27,564 bases of DNA, taken from IMG/VR virus record IMGVR_UViG_3300010885_073138, positions 1-27,564 of that record; one strand, written 5' to 3'. The notes under the pieces were generated by a model. The model ran no database searches. It was not told the origin of the DNA and saw nothing but the letters and a program-made list of their open reading frames with translations. Below are positions 22,501 through 27,564 of the stretch, piece by piece. Both the position numbers and the translations under genes were made by a program. This DNA comes from a virus. Numbering within the stretch: position 1 is the first letter of the stretch; every line of letters begins with the position of its first letter.

Positions 22501-24024
22501 ATTGACCCATATGTTCTTGTTAGGCAACCATTCATTTCATCATTAAATTATCATGATTATAACATGACCATTAGTGGTGCGACCAAAAACTTCTTGCCGG
22601 GTGAATACATTTATCAGACAAGCGCAAGTTTAGCCCAATACAACTTAGTTGTCTCTAATGAAACTGGATATCAGGTAGGCGAAAAGGTATATCAAGGTGC
22701 AAGTCTTGCGGGCTCTACTGCAAATGGTATTATTGTTAGCATCTCACCTACCGCAAATTCAATTCAAGTCAAAGATGTGGGCGGCACTTTTGCTACAAGC
22801 ACAGCGCTGAAAAGTGTTGTCAATGTTTCATTGAGTGCAACAGTATTGAGTTCAACACTACAAACTGTCACATCATCAGCAAGAGGAATTGTCAAAGCAG
22901 GATCTACTACATCTGTTCTTAAAATTAAAAGAATTAATTTAGAGAATGGGTTTGTTGCTGGACAAACAATCTCAGGGCAATCTACACAAGCAAATGCCAC
23001 TATCGTGAGCGTAGCAGAAGATTTCGATACGTTACCAATTGGATTTAATGCTTCAATTCAAGCAAATGTTGTTACTTCTAACGGAACAATCACAGCATTA
23101 ACAGTTGTTGATTCCGGCGTGGGTTACTCCCTTAATGGCAGCGATCCAGTGGAATATCGTTCAGAAGATGGTCTTCGAACAGGTGAAGCAAAATTAATCA
23201 TTGACGGTATTGGCACAGGTTCAGGTTACTTCAAGTCATCAAAAGGCTTCTTAAGCACCAATAAATATATTCATGATGGTGATTATTATCAAGAATATTC
23301 ATATGAGATTTTGACGAAAATCCCATTCTTAAAATATTCTGATATGTTCAAGAAAGTTATGCACACCGCGGGAACTCGTTTCTTTGGTTCGGTGTTACTA
23401 GAAAACACAGCGACTGCTTCTGTTGATGTTATCGATGACTCAATTAGCAACAGCACAGTATCAACAATTCAATTTAATAGTAATTCTTCAGTATCAGCTA
23501 ATGCTATTTTGTTTGACAATGACCCAACAATATTTGCTGATGGTGCTAAAGTTACATATTACACTAGTACAGGAAATACCGTATTGGCTAAATTAGCTAA
23601 TGCCGCAACTTATTATGTTACCGGATCAAATGCGACTAGTATTCAATTAAAAACTAATCCTAGAACTTTAAGCTACAGTTTCAATCCTAACAGTAGTATT
23701 ATATCAGTTGGCAATTCAACTGTCAACTCATCTTTTGTAAGCATTACAAGACATAATTTAAACAATGGCGATGCTTTAAAATACACAACATCTGTCGGAA
23801 ATACTGCACCTACTGGATTAACCAACAATGCCTTATATTTTGTAGTGGCATCAAATGCGGCAGGAATTTCAATTTCTGCAACTCGCGCTGGTGCCAATTT
23901 GACAATTACACCTGGCGCAAATCAAACCGGTCACTTCTTCGCAATTGCTCCGATAAACATCACAGCTAATACTACTGCAAGTGGTGCAGCGACCAACGGG
24001 CATTTTATAGCAACCTTCGTGTAA
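19552..24024 (+). CDS. Giant baseplate wedge protein in the gp7 position, with repeated modules
   Basis: The first 130 residues (ETLISPFIENQFPSFYKDQG, FVKAYFEWLEQNHQLLTLES, then RNLPKLRDIDKTIDIFILHF) are the conserved start of the large wedge protein of cyanophage-type T4 phages, and RSKGTERSIDLFFKLIYGVD follows at about 170. The rest of the 1490 residues is Asn/Thr/Ser-rich beta structure. Modules of about 100 residues with NYYVIVANSTAIQLA-type cores occur at 226-325 and 596-695 and in weaker form twice near 1305-1475. Several VTSGATA and NPGSGFY-type short repeats lie between. T4 gp7 is 1032 aa. Order between gp6 and gp8 supports the gp7 call; direct sequence similarity to T4 gp7 is not apparent to me. 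The modules probably project from the baseplate and may contact glycans. Confidence 0.75.
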   Translation: MKDIETLISPFIENQFPSFYKDQGENFILFVKAYFEWLEQNHQLLTLESYTDFNVGDTLAQGTTTGKIVAYVDGELLVYVNGFDTFKCLSVCSDITPITSSSGGATIIKKGGRTKRMGSLFFARNLPKLRDIDKTIDIFILHFKEKYLKNIEFDTATNQRLLVKNSQDLYRSKGTERSIDLFFKLIYGVDTDVYYPADDLFRLSDGEWVVPQYLEIASPNYVITTVEFPFSANATSVTVGNSSVNGFITLGTNTAFLATNDVINYKVPTSNTAVGGLANNGNYYVIVANSTAIQLAATPTGPAINLASVGTGAQPHTLIRETVTATNRSIDLVGKQIKGVTSGATAFVEKYIKRKIKSGFVHIFNVSAVAGAFFNNEILVADDTIFDDSPRLIGSLNRVEIGAAAGTGFAVGDIVSFVNSGYGDYGLARVDAVADDTGIVDFIFLDGGWGYTSSSNSDLSALELAKRSQSIVSEKVLTLSNVVTSNTVDVINVTAGGLGYNNTDVITITTAFVNAVAKPTTNATGAIQFVTVTNPGSGFYTATVPTANIIVKNSSGGSTSSNATLTATTKVNKGYFNYFESFIQPKRTINYANATVVIAFSANSTSVTVGNSTVNGFITLGTNTAFLANNDIVNYRVPASNTAIGGLANNGNYYVIVANSTAIQLAASASGPAINLASVGTGAQPHTLIRETATAFTEGSLVRFGNSTVNTAHGVILSNELGTSANGVILISLVNGSFNSTNSMFLSGNSSVSSANLTGGVSNTSANAAVMGIPTEVTLTISSLVGSISRDNVLYQQLSTGEIIGRGIVSTTSLVGTSGSITISNVTGAFRKGYTLYNETVVGTTATITEVGLTVGLYNITGNYTNVYNAFVYSMNTATTANVVVVSQGTGAGFKVNALADTETVFLNTDLLGANNIGYSAANSTVMANQAFMSLPVANYAYGFPKSPQGNSASIIWSCLNFDLYELGTIGTLSAINPGADYNIDPYVLVRQPFISSLNYHDYNMTISGATKNFLPGEYIYQTSASLAQYNLVVSNETGYQVGEKVYQGASLAGSTANGIIVSISPTANSIQVKDVGGTFATSTALKSVVNVSLSATVLSSTLQTVTSSARGIVKAGSTTSVLKIKRINLENGFVAGQTISGQSTQANATIVSVAEDFDTLPIGFNASIQANVVTSNGTITALTVVDSGVGYSLNGSDPVEYRSEDGLRTGEAKLIIDGIGTGSGYFKSSKGFLSTNKYIHDGDYYQEYSYEILTKIPFLKYSDMFKKVMHTAGTRFFGSVLLENTATASVDVIDDSISNSTVSTIQFNSNSSVSANAILFDNDPTIFADGAKVTYYTSTGNTVLAKLANAATYYVTGSNATSIQLKTNPRTLSYSFNPNSSIISVGNSTVNSSFVSITRHNLNNGDALKYTTSVGNTAPTGLTNNALYFVVASNAAGISISATRAGANLTITPGANQTGHFFAIAPINITANTTASGAATNGHFIATFV
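20227..20526 (+). repeat. 300-bp in-gene direct repeat, copy A
   Basis: This copy encodes residues 226-325 of the 1490-aa wedge protein. Aligned by hand without gaps to 21337-21636, I count about 39 differences in 300 bases (about 87% identity), with one identical stretch of about 41 bases around the YYVIVANSTAI codons. Most differences are at third positions. Confidence 0.88.
21337..21636 (+). repeat. 300-bp in-gene direct repeat, copy B
   Basis: This copy encodes residues 596-695 of the 1490-aa wedge protein and is the partner of 20227-20526. Both end in a conserved PHTLIRET.TA segment. The copies are 1110 bp apart, so the frame is preserved. Confidence 0.88.
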
Positions 24025-24042
24025 AGAGACATAAATAACGCT

Positions 24043-26127
24043 ATGACAAAAAAACTAGTATCCAAAAAAATGAATATCAATAACGCTGATAAGTTCGTGC
24101 AATCTGTATCGACTTATGAAGATTCATATTACGTCTTTGCGGGTAAACATACACCTTATGTTGGAAGTAGCGATCTTGTTATAACCCAACCTGAGGATAG
24201 TGTCAAGCAAAATGTTATCAGTGTTTATGACGATATGCTTTTTGGTAAGCGAGTAACAGCTACGGACGTTAACAAAGTTATTCCTCGTTATGATTGGACC
24301 AACGGCAACGTTTATGCACAGTATGATGATATTGATGGCGAATTGCTAACCAAAGAATTTTACGCGGTTGTTAATGCGGGCGCACAGTATTTAATATACA
24401 AGTGTCTTTATAATAACAATGGTGCAAATTCTACTGTAGAGCCTTCAGGCACAGATCAGAACCCCTTCGAAACACCAAATGATGGTTATATTTGGAAGTA
24501 TATGTATACTGCAAATGATACGTATATGTCTAAGTTTGCAACAGCAAGTTTCATGCCGGTGATTGCTAACACTTCAGTAGCAACAAATGCAACAGATGGT
24601 TCTATCGAAGTTATTGCAATTGATCCAGACAATGCCGGTAATAAGTATGATAATTACTTTAGCGGAACTTTCGTCTCGATTGATGATATTAAAGTCGGCG
24701 GTAATGAACTAATATACAACATTAGTGCTTCTGCCAGTGGACTAGATCACTTTTATGATACTTGCATTATCAAAATGACCTCTGGTGCTGCATCCGGGGA
24801 GTTTAGAATTATTACAGGATACACTGGGTCAACTCGTCAAATCGTCCTTGAGTCGGGTGACGGCGGATTTAATGGTGCTGTTGCAATCGGCGATACTTAT
24901 GAAATCAATCCTTATGTTGTGGTGTTTGATAATGGCGGAACAAAACAAACTAATTGTATTGCTCGAGCTGTTATCTCATCAACATCCGGTAACAGTGTCT
25001 CTAAAGTAGAAATTTTAAACGCAGGATCGGGATATCGTTCAGCAACTGCTGTAATTCTAGCAGCTAATGTAATTACATCACATCAAGAGTGGTCAAACGC
25101 TTCTCTAAGGGCTATTATGTCACCTCCCGGCGGTCATGGGTCGAATCCTGAAAGTGAACTAGGTGCTAATCGTGCCTGCATTAGCATAAAGTTCCAAGAA
25201 AATGAAAGCGGGTTTGTCACGCTAGAAAATGATTATAGACAAGTTGGAATTTTAAAGAATCCGCTATTTGCTAATCTACATTTAGTGCTTGATATTGCTC
25301 AACAAAGAGGCAATTTTTCTATCGGTGAGAATGTATACACATACACACCAACTGTCCTCGCAGGAAATGTCGCTATCAATTCAACTAGTGCTGCTGTTAT
25401 AGGAGCAGGCACGTATTTTGAAGAATCATTACAGGTGGGTGATAAAGTATTAATCACGGACGGCACGACTAACATTTTTACCAACGTAGCTTCTATTGCA
25501 TCAAATACATCATTATCTCTTGCTGTGAATGGAAGCTTCACATCCGGATCTGCTACAATTTCTAGAATGCTAGTTAATGATGCAGGTGTAGTCGTAGGCA
25601 ATACCAGCGGTATTACAGTAACAGGCTTTAGTGTCGCTGGCATCTCACCAACAACATATATTTCAAGAATCGTGGGTGAGGACACATATGCTACGGGTGT
25701 GCTTGATGTAACGGATCCTTTGCCCGCGTCAATCAACGGAACAAGTCCAAACTTCTTCACAACATTTAACCAGTTAACAAAATTTGTGGGTGATAAGCAA
25801 GGCGGAACAAACTTTATTGCTGATGAAGTGTTGTATGGTGAAGATACAGGTGTTGTTTATACTAGAGCTCAAGCAAGGTTCCATTCGTATGTAGACGATG
25901 CTGCGGGTCCATCAGATATAGTTTATGCTACAAACGTAAAAAACATTTTCCCACTAGGTGCAGCACCAATGACTGGTAATACCAGCACAGCTGTCATGAA
26001 TTTATCCTATAAATATGATGGATCGCTTGTAAAGGATAGTGGGGACGTTGTTTATGTCGAAAATGTTGACCCGATCACCCGTGCAAACAATAAATCAGAA
26101 ACAGTCAAGCTGATCCTGGAGTTCTAA
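24043..26127 (+). CDS. Baseplate wedge protein gp8, enlarged
   Basis: The first 210 residues are gp8-like in the cyanophage manner: an early FVQSVSTYEDSYYVFAGKHT stretch, then ISVYDDMLFGKRVTATDVNK, VIPRYDWTNGNVYAQYDD, and TPNDGYIWKYMYTANDTYMS (about 145-164). At 694 residues it is twice the length of T4 gp8 (334 aa). The extra length is beta-rich, including a module at about 440-510 (NVAINSTSAAVIGAGTYFEE, then LQVGDKVLITDGTTNIFTNV) of a type often added to phage tail proteins. gp8 connects gp6/gp7 with the outer baseplate and changes position on sheath contraction. A CATAAATA lies at 24030-24037, but too close to the ATG to be a useful promoter. The stop abuts the homing endonuclease ATG. Confidence 0.85.
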   Translation: MTKKLVSKKMNINNADKFVQSVSTYEDSYYVFAGKHTPYVGSSDLVITQPEDSVKQNVISVYDDMLFGKRVTATDVNKVIPRYDWTNGNVYAQYDDIDGELLTKEFYAVVNAGAQYLIYKCLYNNNGANSTVEPSGTDQNPFETPNDGYIWKYMYTANDTYMSKFATASFMPVIANTSVATNATDGSIEVIAIDPDNAGNKYDNYFSGTFVSIDDIKVGGNELIYNISASASGLDHFYDTCIIKMTSGAASGEFRIITGYTGSTRQIVLESGDGGFNGAVAIGDTYEINPYVVVFDNGGTKQTNCIARAVISSTSGNSVSKVEILNAGSGYRSATAVILAANVITSHQEWSNASLRAIMSPPGGHGSNPESELGANRACISIKFQENESGFVTLENDYRQVGILKNPLFANLHLVLDIAQQRGNFSIGENVYTYTPTVLAGNVAINSTSAAVIGAGTYFEESLQVGDKVLITDGTTNIFTNVASIASNTSLSLAVNGSFTSGSATISRMLVNDAGVVVGNTSGITVTGFSVAGISPTTYISRIVGEDTYATGVLDVTDPLPASINGTSPNFFTTFNQLTKFVGDKQGGTNFIADEVLYGEDTGVVYTRAQARFHSYVDDAAGPSDIVYATNVKNIFPLGAAPMTGNTSTAVMNLSYKYDGSLVKDSGDVVYVENVDPITRANNKSETVKLILEF

Positions 26128-26682
26128 ATGAAAGCATTTTTATATTGTTGGGTAAACACACAAAATAATAAACTTTATATCGGATCTCATGTTGGGTGTG
26201 ATAATGACGGTTATGTGTGTTCTAGCAAAGTTATGCTAAAAGAATATAAAAATAATTCATACATTTTTAAAAGATCTATTATTGCTCATGGTACTGAATC
26301 TGATATTAGACATTTGGAAACCGTATTATTGAAAAAACTAGATGCGGCAAAGTCAGACGAATTTTATAATTTAATCAATCATGCGTTCCCACAAAAAACC
26401 GGCTGGAATCATTCATTAGAAGCTCGAGCTAAAATTTCAGCTGCTGGGATCGGAAATAAAAGATCATGTGGGCCATCGGAGCGCAAGAAAATAGCAAATT
26501 CAAGAAAGCGCCATACAGAAGAACATAAAGCAAGAATACATATCTGGGCTGCTGGAAATAAAAGTAATACTGGTAAAATTTGGATAAATAATGGTAGTGA
26601 CTCGATCATGTTTAATAAAAATCAACAAATTCCTGAAGGCTATTCAATAGGCCGCGGAAATAAAAATATTTGGAGTAAGTAA
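26128..26682 (+). CDS. GIY-YIG homing endonuclease
   Basis: This 184-residue protein has an N-terminal GIY-YIG nuclease domain, with FLYCWVN (4-10) in the GIY position, KLYIGSH (15-21) as YIG, likely catalytic E64 in LETVLLKKL, and YNLIN (80-84). DNA-binding NUMOD3-like helices follow (HSLEARAKIS at 95-104 and HTEEHKARI at 129-137). The C-terminus has the GKIWINNG...IPEGY..GRG pattern (149-177) common in phage homing enzymes. The first Gly of GIY is replaced by Phe. It is free-standing, inserted between gp8 and the next structural gene. Its ATG directly follows the gp8 stop, and its ribosome binding site (GGAG, 26118-26121) lies inside gp8. It should cut a site in related phages lacking the insert and spread by repair. 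Confidence 0.9.
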   Translation: MKAFLYCWVNTQNNKLYIGSHVGCDNDGYVCSSKVMLKEYKNNSYIFKRSIIAHGTESDIRHLETVLLKKLDAAKSDEFYNLINHAFPQKTGWNHSLEARAKISAAGIGNKRSCGPSERKKIANSRKRHTEEHKARIHIWAAGNKSNTGKIWINNGSDSIMFNKNQQIPEGYSIGRGNKNIWSK

Positions 26683-26686
26683 TTTG
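26672..26686 (+). promoter_or_regulatory. Ribosome binding site and TTG start of the last gene
   Basis: GGAG at 26672-26675, within the last codons of the endonuclease, lies eight bases before TTG at 26684. The frame read from TTG gives PIQTDLSISPYFDDY, the usual N-terminus of this family directly after its Met. No ATG or GTG fits that position, which decides the start. Confidence 0.75.
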
Positions 26687-27564
26687 CCGATCCAGACCGA
26701 TCTTAGCATCTCACCATATTTTGACGACTATAGCGAGACCAAAGACTTTTATAAGATTCTTTTCCGTCCTGGTGTGGCGGTACAGGCTCGTGAGCTCAAT
26801 CAGCTACAAACAATCCTTCAGAAGCAGATCGAGCGGTTTGGCGATAATATCTTCAAGCGCGGCACGATTGTTGATGGTTGTGATATCAAGTTTCATGATG
26901 TATTCCCATATGTAAAAATTAAGGATAACCAGCTTGATGGTCAACCTGTTAATATTTCACAATATGAAGGATATTATGTAAACAATCAGGCGAACCTTTC
27001 GCCGCTTATTGCACAGGTTTCTACAACCATACCAGGGTTTGAATCTAGATCACCCGACCTAAACACACTTTATGTGTCATATGTAAACTCAGGTTATGCG
27101 AATGTTGCAAGTGTAAGAACCGAAGTTATTACATTTGCTGCCAATGATATATTGACTGTTTACAGCCCAAGTTATATCATCGAAGCAATTACTTCGACTA
27201 ACGACTCAACAGGATTTGCAAATAGCGATAGTGTTATTATTAGCCCTGCGATTGCTATTCAAAATACAACCGGCGGTACAACTTTCACTAATAACTATTA
27301 TGTGAATGATGAAATTAGGTCAGGCACTGCAAACGTTAAAATTACAGCAATTGATACTACAACAAATTCTGAAGTAGTTATCCTTAGAGTTAAACCACTA
27401 ACAAGTGACTTGCAAAATTATAATACCGCTAAGTGGACGTTTGCAGTCAACAACAACATCACTTCGGCGAACGCAACTGTTGCTAGTACTGCAAATGTTG
27501 TTCAAGTTATCGGTAGTGGCGCTGTTGCATCATTGAAAACAGGCAATCTTGGTGAAGTAGATTC
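26684..27564 (+). CDS. DUF4815-type structural protein, 5' part only
   Basis: The open frame runs from the TTG at 26684 to the window edge (293 codons, no stop). The N-terminus (PIQTDLSISPYFDDYSETKD, then FYKILFRPGVAVQARELNQL and QTILQKQIERFGDNIFKRGT) is the DUF4815 signature found in large tail or fibre-associated proteins of cyanophage-like T4 phages. The remainder is Thr/Asn/Val-rich and beta-like. In T4 the genes after 8 are 9 and 10, the fibre connector and outer wedge; this protein sits in that place, but no clear similarity to gp9 or gp10 is seen. Function is inferred as baseplate periphery or fibre attachment. It has a weak start codon and depends on the ribosome binding site inside the homing endonuclease gene. 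Confidence 0.82.
   Translation, partial: MPIQTDLSISPYFDDYSETKDFYKILFRPGVAVQARELNQLQTILQKQIERFGDNIFKRGTIVDGCDIKFHDVFPYVKIKDNQLDGQPVNISQYEGYYVNNQANLSPLIAQVSTTIPGFESRSPDLNTLYVSYVNSGYANVASVRTEVITFAANDILTVYSPSYIIEAITSTNDSTGFANSDSVIISPAIAIQNTTGGTTFTNNYYVNDEIRSGTANVKITAIDTTTNSEVVILRVKPLTSDLQNYNTAKWTFAVNNNITSANATVASTANVVQVIGSGAVASLKTGNLGEVD

Noticed and set aside
20227-23970. Repeated segments as a CRISPR array or mobile element
   Set aside because: The repeats are long, in frame and part of one protein; there is no short regular repeat/spacer pattern and no terminal inverted repeats.
24030-24037. CATAAATA as a promoter for gp8
   Set aside because: It ends five bases before the ATG, so a transcript would start at or beyond the start codon and lack a ribosome binding site.
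25299-25760. 153-codon minus-strand ORF inside gp8
   Set aside because: It is antisense to a clear gp8 frame and shows only shadow composition.
26008-26015. TATAAATA inside gp8 as a promoter for the homing endonuclease
   Set aside because: It falls in ordinary SYKYDG codons; about this many exact octamers are expected by chance, so it is noted but not called.

Overview
This window is a piece of a T4-like myovirus genome (Caudoviricetes, the 'exo-T-even' marine/cyanophage-like branch). Genes recognisable by sequence and order are 33-59-32 (late transcription and replication), gene 4 (head completion nuclease), and a near-complete baseplate set: 26/51, a 54-like tube initiator, 48, 53, 27, 5, 25, 6, a 7-position protein and 8, ending in a DUF4815-type structural gene cut by the window edge. 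The DNA is fairly AT-rich, genes are packed with 1-4 nt overlaps, and T4-type late promoter octamers (TATAAATA/CATAAATA) occur. The closest relatives by protein style are cyanophage, pelagiphage or alphaproteobacterial T4-like phages; the host cannot be read from this sequence.

Layout. (1) 1-3350, + strand: a 68-aa conserved hypothetical; about 500 nt of gene-free, hairpin-rich DNA with an exact late promoter; a membrane-anchored SleB-type wall hydrolase; then gp33, gp59 and gp32, closed by a strong UUCG-tetraloop terminator. (2) 3357-11028, - strand, read from right to left: gp4 nuclease, an unrecognised 199-aa protein, a gp54/gp19-like tube protein, gp26 with an apparent -1 frameshift extension in the gp51 position, a 589-aa tape-measure-like protein, and a 1074-aa tail protein carrying two peptidoglycan hydrolase domains. 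(3) 11061-27564, + strand, divergent from block 2: a small unknown, gp48, gp53, gp27, gp5, a 484-aa helical/Ig-like protein, gp25, gp6, a 1490-aa gp7-position wedge protein, gp8, a GIY-YIG homing endonuclease, and a partial DUF4815 gene.

How the genes work together. Block 1 makes the ssDNA-binding protein, the helicase loader and the late-transcription coactivator that couples replication to late promoters. Blocks 2 and 3 build the tail. gp27/gp5 form the hub and spike, gp25/gp6/gp53/gp7/gp8 the wedges, and gp48 with the gp54-like protein cap the hub and start the tube. The gp26/gp51 products probably act as assembly chaperones for the tape measure encoded next to them. gp5 has no lysozyme domain here, so wall digestion during infection has probably passed to the two-enzyme 1074-aa protein.

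Most interesting points: a strong candidate programmed -1 frameshift (in-frame U7 slippery site, 5-nt spacer, nested stem-loop) joining gp26 to a 60-codon ORF that has no start of its own; a chain of at least nine stem-loops in the gene-free region 480-880, one hiding a perfect Shine-Dalgarno just downstream of a late promoter; a two-hydrolase tail protein with an EF-hand loop; a cysteine-free gp32 without the T4 zinc site; and a homing endonuclease that ends with the ribosome binding site of its TTG-started neighbour.
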